Assembly (NCBI RefSeq): GCF_039655865.1
Contig: NZ_JBBYXL010000008.1
Location: 291,671-355,670, forward strand
DNA from: Prosthecobacter sp. SYSU 5D2
GTDB taxonomy: Bacteria; Verrucomicrobiota; Verrucomicrobiia; Verrucomicrobiales; Verrucomicrobiaceae
DNA length: 64,000 bases
Direction of reading: 5' to 3'
Position numbers and translations under genes: made by a program. Positions 27,511 through 36,415 of this stretch are shown piece by piece (the first letter of the stretch is position 1; the number at the start of each line of letters is the position of its first letter). The notes under the pieces were generated by a model. That model searched no databases, was not told the DNA's origin, and saw only the letters and a program-made list of their open reading frames with translations.

Positions 27511-27625
27511 GCCCCAAAGGGGCGCAACACCCTAGCGAAGGGCAAGGAGCGAAGCGACGCAGCCCTGGTGTACCTCAAGCCCCATCCCCACCCAGCCCAA
27601 AGCCCTGTAAGGGCGAGACACCCCA
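27511..27625. repeat. Intergenic hairpin-rich element (GCCCC-AAA-GGGGC type)
   Basis: Starts with the hairpin GCCCC-AAA-GGGGC, continues through AGCGAAGGGCAAGGAGCGAA and CAGCCCTGGTGTAC, and ends near CCCTGTAAGGGCGAGACACC. The layout (pairs of short GC-rich palindromes with purine-rich GGAGCGAAGCGA-like middle) resembles the element at 45669-45800. It looks like a dispersed non-coding repeat. The space up to 27757 holds nothing else I can support. Confidence 0.5.
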
Positions 27626-27757
27626 CACCGGGCCTCCCTCACGCCTATCGAATCACTCCCGCCTCCTCATTCAGAACATCCTTGCTGGCTGGCAAACTAC
27701 CCCAGCACACGTAACTTGGGTTTGTCAAAAAAAGCAGCCCCACCTATCTTCAACTCT

Positions 27758-27931
27758 ATGTGCGGCATCGTCCACCATCGCAGCAAAAAAGAGATTGATT
27801 ATGAGCTCAAACTCATGCGCGAACACCATCTAGAAGTAATCAAATCGAAGGATACGGCCCTCGCTTTTCTGGTGCGCGCAGGCTTGGTTACCAAGTCAGG
27901 CAGACCCACCAAACCTTATCGCAACGGCTGA
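27758..27931 (+). CDS. Small conserved-looking protein (57 aa)
   Basis: Starts MCGIVHHRSKKEIDYELKLM; the Met at 27716 is less likely because the added residues are not protein-like. The C-terminal half, KSKDTALAFLVRAGLVTKSG followed by RPTKPYRNG, matches a recurrent pattern in small proteins in which a helix ends with AFLxxAGxxTKxGxLxxxY. Such proteins are found singly in bacteria and phages, with no known function. It lies 31 bases before the tandem-SGNH gene. Basic, no signal peptide. Confidence 0.6.
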   Translation: MCGIVHHRSKKEIDYELKLMREHHLEVIKSKDTALAFLVRAGLVTKSGRPTKPYRNG

Positions 27932-27961
27932 CGCATTTTTTGATAAATTAAAATCATCCCC

Positions 27962-29491
27962 ATGCCCACTTTCCTCCGCATCCTCGTCCTTCTCCTCCTT
28001 GCCCTCCCCTTCACTGGATCCGCCGCCGAGCCAACCAACGCCACGGAAGCCGCAGCCCAAAAAGCCGCCGCCGCCGAAAAGAAAGCCGCTGACCAGCAGG
28101 CGCTCTCCGCCAAATTCGCCGCCTGGAAAGCCACGCTGCCGCCCGACCAGCAGGCCTGGGAAACCGTGCTTGAGGAAAACCTGGGCATGGGCTTTTACCT
28201 GCCACTATATCAGAAGGACAAGCTGGCCGGGAGAGTTACCGCCTGGGATTATGTGCAGGACGACCCCAAGCTGCCGCGCGTGCTGTTGATTGGTGATTCC
28301 ATCTCCCGGGGTTACACGCTGGCCACGCGCAAGGCCCTGGCGGGCGTGGCCAATCTGCATCGGGCGCCGGAGAACTGCGGCCCCACGGCCAACGGCCTCA
28401 AAAAACTCCCCGTCTGGCTCGGCACTGGTAAGTGGGACATCATTCATTTCAACTTCGGCATCCATGACCGCAAGACTCCGCTGGCGGATTATGAGCAGCG
28501 GCTGGACAGCATTGCCACCCAACTCAAGGCCACCGGTGCCACCGTCATCTGGGCCAGCACCACGCCCGTGGCGGAGGGAGGGATGAAGGATGCGACCAAT
28601 GCCGACCTCATCGCCCGCAACGCCGCCGCAGCCCGCGTCATGCAAAAGCACGGCATCGCCATCAATGACCTTTACTCCTTCATTGAGCCCGATCTCGCCC
28701 GCCTGCAAAACCCCAAGGACGTCCATTTCAGCAGCGAGGGTTACACCCGGCTGGCCGAACAGGTCACCGCCGCCATCACCAAAGTCATTCCCACTCTCAC
28801 CTCCGTCAACACCGCCATTCTCCCCGTCGGCAAGCTGGAAAAGGACATGTATGGTTGGGAAGAACGCCACGCGGAGGTCATGAAGATCAAAGATGACCTC
28901 GATCCTGAAATCGTCCTCATTGGTGATTCCATCACCCATTTCTGGGGCGGCCTGCCGGATGGCGGCAAGAAAGCCAACCGGGGCACCGAAAGCTGGGAAG
29001 CCCTCTTCGGCAGCCGCCGGGTGCTGAATCTCGGCTTCGGCTGGGACCGCACCCAGAACGTCTTGAAACGCATCCAGTTAGGTGAGCTGGACGGACTTCA
29101 GCCAAAGACCATCGTCATCCACATCGGCACCAACAACACCTCCAAGACCGCCAACGCCCGCGACAACACCCCGGCAGAAATTGCCGAAGGCATCTCCCTC
29201 ATCATCGAAAAAGCCCAGGCCAAATGCCCGCAGGCGCAGATCATCCTCATGGCCATCTTCCCGCGCGGCCACCTGCCCACCGATCCCCGCCGCGCCATCC
29301 TGGCCGATATCAACCGCCGCCTCGCCCCTCTGGGCCAAAAACCCCGCATCACCTTCCTGGACATTACGGACAAGTGGCTTGAGCCCGATGGCACCCTGCC
29401 CAAGGACCTCATGCCGGACGGGGTGCACCCTAACCAAAAAGGCTACCATATCTGGGCCGAAGCCCTGAAAAAAGCCCTGCCTAAAACATAA
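27962..29491 (+). CDS. Tandem SGNH hydrolase protein, secreted
   Basis: After the signal peptide (MPTFLRILVLLLLALPFTGS) an Ala/Lys-rich helix of about 40 residues leads to two SGNH domains. Domain 1 (about 100-280): LLIGDSISRGY, FNFGIHDRK instead of GxND, and DVHFSSEGYTRLA. Domain 2 (about 315-509): LIGDSITHFWGG, IHIGTNNTSKTA and DGVHPNQKGYHIW. The first resembles the short rhamnogalacturonan-acetylesterase-like type, the second the platelet-activating-factor-acetylhydrolase-like type. Both keep Ser and His, so a bifunctional deacetylase of exported polysaccharide is plausible. Confidence 0.85.
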   Translation: MPTFLRILVLLLLALPFTGSAAEPTNATEAAAQKAAAAEKKAADQQALSAKFAAWKATLPPDQQAWETVLEENLGMGFYLPLYQKDKLAGRVTAWDYVQDDPKLPRVLLIGDSISRGYTLATRKALAGVANLHRAPENCGPTANGLKKLPVWLGTGKWDIIHFNFGIHDRKTPLADYEQRLDSIATQLKATGATVIWASTTPVAEGGMKDATNADLIARNAAAARVMQKHGIAINDLYSFIEPDLARLQNPKDVHFSSEGYTRLAEQVTAAITKVIPTLTSVNTAILPVGKLEKDMYGWEERHAEVMKIKDDLDPEIVLIGDSITHFWGGLPDGGKKANRGTESWEALFGSRRVLNLGFGWDRTQNVLKRIQLGELDGLQPKTIVIHIGTNNTSKTANARDNTPAEIAEGISLIIEKAQAKCPQAQIILMAIFPRGHLPTDPRRAILADINRRLAPLGQKPRITFLDITDKWLEPDGTLPKDLMPDGVHPNQKGYHIWAEALKKALPKT

Positions 29492-29510
29492 TTTCCGCAG
29501 TCCCAGGATA

Positions 29511-30161
29511 TCAAGCCCGACGCCGGCGGCGCATCATCAGACCGGCAAACCCCAGCAGCATCAGCATCATCCGGGAAGGCTCAGGGATGGCGCCGATCGT
29601 GCCATTGTTGGCGGTCAAGGCATTCGGATCCGTTTCTCCACCTAATGTAGGAGTCGCTGTCTGGATGGAATTGATCCCGCCGTCCAGCGGGGTGAAATAC
29701 CCGCGATCGCCTTCTTCGATTTCATTCGTCCGGTAGAAACCGAACGGATCGCCGCCTTCATTGGTGCCTTCAGGAAACCAATACACTCCCAGCCTTTGAT
29801 TCGTTCCCAGCAGGCCGTTCCAGACACTGTCGCTGGTGTTAAAGGCCTGGCTGGAGAAATCAAAACCCAGCAACCCATCTCCCAGATCCTGCGCCGTCGC
29901 AATCCAGATCGCCATGTCATCCCCCACGGTTGAGCCTGCGGTCAGTGAAAAGTTGGCCAGGTCAAAGTGGTTCACATTGTCGGTGTTCGGATCATTGATG
30001 CCGGCAAAACCGTCCCCGGCCGTGTCCACCACCAGCATGGCTTTGGATACCCCCGCAGTCAGGCCGGTGATTTCACCGATGCCATAGGTTAAAAGAAAGG
30101 TGGCCGCCTTGGCAGGCGCAACCGCTAACAAGATCAGGACAACCGCAGGGAGCACTTTCAT
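29511..30161 (-). CDS. PEP-CTERM sorting-domain protein
   Basis: Signal peptide MKVLPAVVLILLAVAPAKA, then about 165 residues rich in Gly, Asn and Thr with no recognised domain. The C-terminus is a textbook PEP-CTERM tail: IPEPSRMMLMLLGFAGLMMR then more Arg, that is the PEP-like motif, a hydrophobic helix and a basic end. Such proteins are processed by exosortase (not in this window) and usually reach the cell surface or matrix. It follows the TIGR02597-like gene by 28 bases on the same strand. Confidence 0.85.
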   Translation of the reverse strand: MKVLPAVVLILLAVAPAKAATFLLTYGIGEITGLTAGVSKAMLVVDTAGDGFAGINDPNTDNVNHFDLANFSLTAGSTVGDDMAIWIATAQDLGDGLLGFDFSSQAFNTSDSVWNGLLGTNQRLGVYWFPEGTNEGGDPFGFYRTNEIEEGDRGYFTPLDGGINSIQTATPTLGGETDPNALTANNGTIGAIPEPSRMMLMLLGFAGLMMRRRRRA

Positions 30162-30189
30162 GGTGATTCAATAAAAAAACAGGACAGGA

Positions 30190-31245
30190 TTATTGGGTGA
30201 CAGGCTGGTGGGTCCACAGGCTGGAGGCCCCGTCACCCGTCTTCGCTTTCCGGATGATGAAGCCGGATGCTGGCAAAATAAGGTCATCATCAGCCACCCG
30301 GTTGCTTTCCAGCGCGGACAGCCACTGCTGCGTCAGGGTGTTATAAAAATAAACACGGGACGGGATTTTGTTAATCCCGACAACAGCATGGTCGTACACA
30401 TGCAACAGGTCTTTGCGGACGAACGATGTCGTGCCGCCGCTGCCCACAAACGCCCCGCTGGAAATCAGCTCCAGATCCTTCAGTTTGACCGGCACCGGCC
30501 GCAGGTTGCTCACCGGATTGTCCACGCCGGCATTGGCCTGGGTGGCCAGCACGCTCCGCACCGTCCAGGTATCCACCGCGCCGGCGGCTGCAAAGGTGGT
30601 GGCCGCATCCTGGCTGCGGTGGCGGATGATCAGGTACTGGTCCGGCTCCAGCCGCGGGTTCACGCTTGCATTTCCGTTCAGCGCATCCTTCCACCCGTCG
30701 CTTGTCTGATAGTACATGCCCCCAGGTGCCAGGTTGATCCCGGAACCGGTGAGGTTGGGAAACAACACCACTGTCCGCCGGCCAAAGCTCGTCGTATTGA
30801 CGGACTGGTGGATGGTCTGGTTCCCCACCGGAAAAAGGTCCGCCAGAGTCCAGTAGGGCACCACGGCGATCCGGTCCCCTTCCACCACCCCGCTGAGGCT
30901 GTCACCTGCCAGGTCCAGGGTCAGGGCGCTGCCGGTATTCCCCGTCACTTCATAAAAAGCCCCGGCCTTGGAACCCGTGATGAACTTCACAAAATGCGCC
31001 CCTGACGTGACAAACTGGTTGGCAGTCCAGGCTAGCTCCCCTTGCGGCGTGACCGCACTCCCGCCCGCCGTGTCCACCGCTCCCAGAAAAGCCATCGGCC
31101 GGTTAAATGAAACCGACACATAGGTATCAGACCCGGACGGGCAGACCAGGCTGTTGAATCCCACCGGCGGAGTGGAAATCTCCTGGCCAGGACAGTGCAG
31201 GGAACAGGCAAGGGCAAAGATAGTCAGGAGCGGCAATCTTTTCAT
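30190..31245 (-). CDS. TIGR02597-like secreted protein
   Basis: Signal peptide MKRLPLLTIFALACSLHCPG ends near a Cys. The 351-residue beta-rich protein has the order typical of TIGR02597: an early VGFNSLVCPSGSDTYVSVSF, repeated LxLDLxGDSLSGV-type strands with GDRIAVVPYWTLADLFP, a FPNLTGSGINLAPGGMYY centre, a YLIIRHRSQD strand and a closing LILPASGFIIRKA. The family was described from Verrucomicrobium spinosum and its function is unknown. It may be a surface partner of the PEP-CTERM protein encoded just downstream. Confidence 0.75.
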   Translation of the reverse strand: MKRLPLLTIFALACSLHCPGQEISTPPVGFNSLVCPSGSDTYVSVSFNRPMAFLGAVDTAGGSAVTPQGELAWTANQFVTSGAHFVKFITGSKAGAFYEVTGNTGSALTLDLAGDSLSGVVEGDRIAVVPYWTLADLFPVGNQTIHQSVNTTSFGRRTVVLFPNLTGSGINLAPGGMYYQTSDGWKDALNGNASVNPRLEPDQYLIIRHRSQDAATTFAAAGAVDTWTVRSVLATQANAGVDNPVSNLRPVPVKLKDLELISSGAFVGSGGTTSFVRKDLLHVYDHAVVGINKIPSRVYFYNTLTQQWLSALESNRVADDDLILPASGFIIRKAKTGDGASSLWTHQPVTQ

Positions 31246-31458
31246 GGTCAGTCAGACAGGCGGATTGATTTTAAGTCGGTTTTTTCGCAGCGTGAACAAA
31301 AAGTGTAACAAAGTCCAGCGTGAAAAATCATCCGGCTGGGCATCGGCCTGGGGAAATATGCCTGTTCGATACATGTTTCTCAAAAATGAAAGGAATCCTC
31401 CTCCCAAGCCAGCCTTTCATCTTTGATAATCAACGGCCATCGCCCTCCAAGTGAGCGG

Positions 31459-31508
31459 GAAATTGGAGATTGACATATTTCGCAACTTTTTGTTAAAACT
31501 CCAATTTC
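31459..31508 (+). promoter_or_regulatory. Promoter enclosed by a 10-bp inverted repeat
   Basis: TTGACA at 31470-31475 and TTAAAA at 31493-31498 are separated by 17 bases, a good sigma-70-type promoter. The pair is framed by perfect 10-base arms GAAATTGGAG (31459-31468) and CTCCAATTTC (31499-31508). The site is about 60 bases before the DUF1800 start and is the only evident signal in the 324-base divergent gap. The arms could be an operator. Confidence 0.55.
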
Positions 31509-31569
31509 ATACGCCTTTCCTGCCTGCCGCCGGGGAAGCTTCTCCCGCATCAACCCGCTCCCAACCATC

Positions 31570-34500
31570 ATGCATCGCGCCACCCCTTGGATGAATGTGA
31601 AAGCCCTGGCCGCCGGCTCAGTGCTGCTCGCCTTCTCATCTCCCCTGATTGCAGGCACCGACTACAACAACGACGGTCTCTGCGACATCTGGCAGCAGTT
31701 TTATGATGCCTGGGACCTGGTACCTGGCGGGGACGAGGACAACGATGGCTGCACCAACCTGACCGAAAGCATCGCCGGAACAAACCCTCGCAACCCGGCC
31801 GACTGCAACCGTGTGGGGGATGTACTCGTCGCAGGGAATTCTGTCGTTCTGAGCATCCAGTCAAAAGTGGGCAAGGGCTATCAGCTCATCAGCAGCAACA
31901 CGCCCAGCGGCCCCACCTGGACCAACCGGGGAGATCCTGTCACTGGTGACGGCTCCGTACTCCAGTTCGTCACCCCCATGGACAGCGGCACCGGGCGTGC
32001 GTTTTACCGCATCCGCACCACCGACCAGGATACCGACAATGACGGTGTCAGCGACTGGGCCGAAGAAATCACCGGCACCAGCCCCACGCTCGCCAGCAGT
32101 CCCAGCAATGCCTCCGGCGGCACCGCCAGTGACGGTGACGTCATGGCCAGCCTCTTCGCCCTCAGCATGACCCAGCTCCCCGGCCAGGAAGACGCCCTGG
32201 AAAAGGAGGGCACCGCTGCCCGGCTCCGCCTCGTCCGCCCTGTGGATAAAAGCGGCGCACGACTCACCCTCGCTTTCACCACCGCCCCCAATCCTGACAG
32301 CACCAAAGGCTCCACCAGCGGCAATGATTACACCCTCGCCGTCAGCCAGGCAGGCGGCATGGTCACCGGCACCGCCACTGGCACCGTCACCATTCCTGCA
32401 GGAGCCAGTGAGATGGACATCATCGTCAACCCCGTCGCGGACAGCTCACCGGAAGTCCCCGAACTGCTCACCCTCAATGTCCTGAAACCAGGTATCGGCT
32501 CCGGCACCGTACCGCTCACCGGCACCGCCACCATCATTGATGCGGACCCCGCCGAGGAAGCCAACCGCACCCTCTTCGTCGCCTACCTGGGCCGTGAGGC
32601 CGGCGTCAACACCACCGCCACTGGCATCGCCACCGCGCTCGTCAATGGCGACAATGATGAAGCCGCCATCAGCCTCACCTTCAGCAACCTCACCTCCCCC
32701 CAGAACACCGCCTACCTGCGGGTGGACAGCGACCTGGAAATCATCAATGTCGGCTTTGGCCAGGTCAGCGGCAGACAGTGGGAAATCCGCGCCGCCCAGA
32801 CCAAATTTACCGATCAGGCCATGCTCACCGCCCTCCACGCCGGCCAGCTTTACATCAGCGTCACCACCGCAGACAATCCCACCGGTGAAATCCGCGGCTA
32901 CTTCAACAAAGCTGCCGGCTCCTCTGAATTCACCTTCAATTCCAATATCCATGACGCTCCCGCCCCGGGCAGCGAGAACTGGGCAAATCCAACCGCTGGC
33001 GCGCTGGAGCGTGACATCTGGCGCTTCCTCAACCAGTGCACCTATGGGGGCACAGAGGCCCTGTACCAGGAGGTCCTGGCCGAGGTCACGGCCGCCATCT
33101 CCGGCGGCGGCACCTACCTGGACGGCTACGAAGCCTGGCTGGACAAGCAGATGGATCCAGAGGAAACGCCGAATGCCAACCTCATGCAGCTTGTCATCGC
33201 AGCAGACAATGAGGAGTTCATCATGCGGGGGAACAAACCCATCTTTGCCGGAAATGACCCCAAGTTTGGCGGGGTCACCTACACCGTCACTTATGACACC
33301 TTTGGCAACCCCACCATCAACACGGCCACTGACGGCACCTACAACAACAACCACCCCTTTCACAATAACCGCCGCCGGGAAATGTGGACGCTCGCCATGG
33401 GGGCCAAGGCCCAGGTCCGCCAGCGCATGGCCCAGGCCCTCTCTGAGATCCTCGTCATCTCAGAAATGGACCAGACCGTCCAGGACCGCCACTACGCCGC
33501 AGCCAGCTATTGGGACATGATAGCCGACGGTGCTTTTGGCAAGTTCCGCGACCTTCTCGAAAAAGTCACCTACAGCCCCATGATGGGCATCTACCTCAGC
33601 CATATCCGCAACCGCGCCACTTACGTCTCCTCAGGCGTCACCATCCACCCGGATGAAAACTATGCCCGCGAGATCATGCAGCTCTTCAGCATCGGCCTGG
33701 TGCTTCGCCATCCGGATGGCAGCCTCGTCCTCGGATCCGATGGCCTGCCCATCCCCACTTATGATAACGATGACATCACCGAGCTGGCCCGCGTCCTTAC
33801 CGGCTTCTGCCACGGCGTCCGCCATCAGGCGGTCAATATCCAGCGCTTCAACGGCCTCCAGATGACTGCTTCCAACAACCAGCGTGTAGGATCCAATCTG
33901 GAGGTCCAGGGCGGTGCCAACACTGCCGGCGTCAGCTTCACCAGCTTTGGTGAGGGCGGTGGGGATCGCTGGTTCCAGGGTCCCTGGATTTATCCCATGA
34001 AAACCCTGGGCCGTGTGGGCAGCACCGTTTACCACGATTTTGGGCAAAAGATTCTCCTGGAAGGCAAGCACGGCGAGACCCTGATCCCGGCCCAATCCCT
34101 GGCAGGCCGCACGGATGCCCAGACCCATGCCATGGTGGATGTTGATCTCAGGCTTGCCCACAACCTCCTTGCTGGCGACCCAACCTCCGGCAGTTACAAC
34201 GGGCACAACAACACGCCCATCAACATCTCACGCTGGCTCATTCAGCGCCTCACCACCTCCAATCCCAGCGCCGGCTATCTCTACCGCGTTTCCAATGTCT
34301 ATCGCAACAGCAATGGAAACCTCGGGGCCGTCATGAAGGCCATCCTGCTGGACTATGAAGCCCGCAGCCTGGAGCTGGCGGACACCTCCATCTCCCACGG
34401 CCGCATGAAGGAGCCCCTCGTCCACTTCATGGCCGTCTTGCGCAGCCTCAAAGCCAGCACGGGCCTCCCTCTCACCCATCTCCGGGACATGCAGGTGCCC

Positions 34501-36372
34501 TTCTCCTCCACCGACAGCATGAGCCTGCCCGGCTATTCCAAATCACTCCCTGCCGCCGAGGTGGACAAATACGTCTCAGGCACCACCCGCATCCGCATGC
34601 CGGACCAGACGACTTCCCTCGGCCAGTCCCCTCTGCGCGCCCCCAGTGTCTTCAACTGGTTCCTGCCGGATTATGTCGTGCCGGGTCCCATGGCTGAGGC
34701 AGGCCTCTTTTCTCCAGAAATGCAGATCGCATCTGAGACCAGTCTTGTCAACCGCATCAACCGGCTGTGGACCTTTACCTGGGCGTCCCTTGAGGGCATG
34801 GCCACCTTCCCCGGCACGGGCGTGGATGACATCATCAGCACCATCTCGTCCCGCGCCGGCCCCCAGGTGAAAGTCCTTCCTCCTGGAGCCACCGCTGTCG
34901 CCAATAACTTCCTCCCCCTCACCAATCTCACCTTCACTCCGTCCAACTGGAGTTCTCCTCAAACCGTCACCGTTGCGGCGGTGGATGACCTGGAGATCGA
35001 AGGAAGCCACTTCACTTCCATCTTTCATCGAGCCATCAGCACCGACGCGAACTACAGCAACCGCACCCTCCCCGCCATTGATGTTGCCCTCATGGACAAT
35101 GAGGCAGGCGCGGGAGCCTCCGTTGTCCTCACGGAAACCGCAGACAGCACCCTCGTCGTCGAAGGTGGTGCCACAGACACCTATTCCCTTCATCTGACGG
35201 CCGCACCCGGCTCCAATGTCACCGTCTTCGCCCGCCCGATGGTCACCGGGGCCAACAATGCCACCCAGGTCACCGTCTCCCCGGCCAGCCTCACCTTCAC
35301 TCCGGCCAACTACGCCACCCCGCAGTTCTTCACCGTCACCGCGGTGAATGATACAACCAATGAAGGCCCCCATGTCGGCATCATCGGCCATCATATCGAG
35401 ACCGCTGATGCCATCTACACCAGTGTGCATGCGCCCTCCCTCCAGGCCACTGTCGCGGACAATGAACAGAGCACCAGCGTCGCCATCACCCAGACCCAAA
35501 ACAGCACCATCGTTCTGGAGGGCGGCTACACTGACACCTTCCGGGTGACGATGAGAAGGACCCCGACGAGCACCCTCACCTTCACCCCGGCCGCCAACAG
35601 CCAGGTCAGCCTCTCCCCCTCCACCCTGACATTCACTTCTGCCAACTACAACATCCCCCAGACCGTCACCGTCACTGCCGTGGATGATGCCGTCATCGAG
35701 GGCACCCATAGCACCACCATCAGCTACACCTCCAGCGGCGGCGGATACAGTGTCAGTGCCAATGTCCCCGTCACCATCAATGACAATGACGGTGGCGGCG
35801 TCACCATAGTAGAATCCGGCGGCACCACCACCGCCACGGAGGGAGCCGCCCTTACCGGCCTGGACAGTTACACCATTCGCCTCAACAGCCAGCCCACCGC
35901 CAATGTCACCGTGGAGATCACCCCCCAGCGGCACACCGCGCGCATGTCCAACCATGCCAAAGCCATGGGCTACTTCGCCAGCGACCTCCCCGCCAGCAAC
36001 CTGCAAAAGGACACCGTGCTCCTGGATTACTCCGATCTGATCAGCCTCTACAACACCACCTTTCTAAGTGCCGGCGGCATCTCTGGCACCAGCAGCAACA
36101 ACACCGCCGCCCATTTCGCAGCCACCGTTGCCATCGTGAACAAATTTGACCTGTGGTGGTGCGGCGGCCAGCTCCAGGCCCAGCTCCCCGATCTCACCCT
36201 GGAGGACCTGGCAAACCCGGCCATCGTTCATTCCCGCAAGTCCATCGTCGCCGCCCTCCTTTACGGATACAGCACCACCCAGGGCACAGGCACGCCTAAC
36301 AACATCCGCGACCGCTGCCGCATCGCCGCCTATCTCGTCAGCATCAGCCCCCAGTCCTTCACCGCCAGGTAA
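31570..36372 (+). CDS. Giant DUF1800 protein with CHRD and Calx-beta-like domains
   Basis: A 1600-residue secreted protein. Signal peptide to about residue 30. Calcium-type DxDxDG motifs follow (YNNDGLCDIW, GDEDNDGCTN, TDNDGVSDWA). Calx-beta-like strands lie near 200-325, then a CHRD domain at about 331-441 (LFVAYLGREAG ... GEIRGYF). DUF1800 begins near 477 (ALERDIWRFLNQCTYGG) and runs to about 1097, with DENYAREIMQLFSIGLVLR and HNNRRREMWTLA. At about 1110-1450 three or four beta repeats occur (LTFTPANYATPQFFTVTAVN type). The chain ends with a segment resembling the DUF1800 end (HFAATVAIVNKFDLWWCGG). The DUF1501 partner follows. Confidence 0.85.
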   Translation: MHRATPWMNVKALAAGSVLLAFSSPLIAGTDYNNDGLCDIWQQFYDAWDLVPGGDEDNDGCTNLTESIAGTNPRNPADCNRVGDVLVAGNSVVLSIQSKVGKGYQLISSNTPSGPTWTNRGDPVTGDGSVLQFVTPMDSGTGRAFYRIRTTDQDTDNDGVSDWAEEITGTSPTLASSPSNASGGTASDGDVMASLFALSMTQLPGQEDALEKEGTAARLRLVRPVDKSGARLTLAFTTAPNPDSTKGSTSGNDYTLAVSQAGGMVTGTATGTVTIPAGASEMDIIVNPVADSSPEVPELLTLNVLKPGIGSGTVPLTGTATIIDADPAEEANRTLFVAYLGREAGVNTTATGIATALVNGDNDEAAISLTFSNLTSPQNTAYLRVDSDLEIINVGFGQVSGRQWEIRAAQTKFTDQAMLTALHAGQLYISVTTADNPTGEIRGYFNKAAGSSEFTFNSNIHDAPAPGSENWANPTAGALERDIWRFLNQCTYGGTEALYQEVLAEVTAAISGGGTYLDGYEAWLDKQMDPEETPNANLMQLVIAADNEEFIMRGNKPIFAGNDPKFGGVTYTVTYDTFGNPTINTATDGTYNNNHPFHNNRRREMWTLAMGAKAQVRQRMAQALSEILVISEMDQTVQDRHYAAASYWDMIADGAFGKFRDLLEKVTYSPMMGIYLSHIRNRATYVSSGVTIHPDENYAREIMQLFSIGLVLRHPDGSLVLGSDGLPIPTYDNDDITELARVLTGFCHGVRHQAVNIQRFNGLQMTASNNQRVGSNLEVQGGANTAGVSFTSFGEGGGDRWFQGPWIYPMKTLGRVGSTVYHDFGQKILLEGKHGETLIPAQSLAGRTDAQTHAMVDVDLRLAHNLLAGDPTSGSYNGHNNTPINISRWLIQRLTTSNPSAGYLYRVSNVYRNSNGNLGAVMKAILLDYEARSLELADTSISHGRMKEPLVHFMAVLRSLKASTGLPLTHLRDMQVPFSSTDSMSLPGYSKSLPAAEVDKYVSGTTRIRMPDQTTSLGQSPLRAPSVFNWFLPDYVVPGPMAEAGLFSPEMQIASETSLVNRINRLWTFTWASLEGMATFPGTGVDDIISTISSRAGPQVKVLPPGATAVANNFLPLTNLTFTPSNWSSPQTVTVAAVDDLEIEGSHFTSIFHRAISTDANYSNRTLPAIDVALMDNEAGAGASVVLTETADSTLVVEGGATDTYSLHLTAAPGSNVTVFARPMVTGANNATQVTVSPASLTFTPANYATPQFFTVTAVNDTTNEGPHVGIIGHHIETADAIYTSVHAPSLQATVADNEQSTSVAITQTQNSTIVLEGGYTDTFRVTMRRTPTSTLTFTPAANSQVSLSPSTLTFTSANYNIPQTVTVTAVDDAVIEGTHSTTISYTSSGGGYSVSANVPVTINDNDGGGVTIVESGGTTTATEGAALTGLDSYTIRLNSQPTANVTVEITPQRHTARMSNHAKAMGYFASDLPASNLQKDTVLLDYSDLISLYNTTFLSAGGISGTSSNNTAAHFAATVAIVNKFDLWWCGGQLQAQLPDLTLEDLANPAIVHSRKSIVAALLYGYSTTQGTGTPNNIRDRCRIAAYLVSISPQSFTAR

Positions 36373-36415
36373 ACCGCCCGCGATTAGCGCCTCTCCCACT
36401 CTTTCCGCACCTGCC

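Noticed and set aside
25743..27626. 627-codon minus-strand frame across rpsA
   Set aside because: Antisense shadow of six S1 domains; the repeated pattern only mirrors the repeats of S1.
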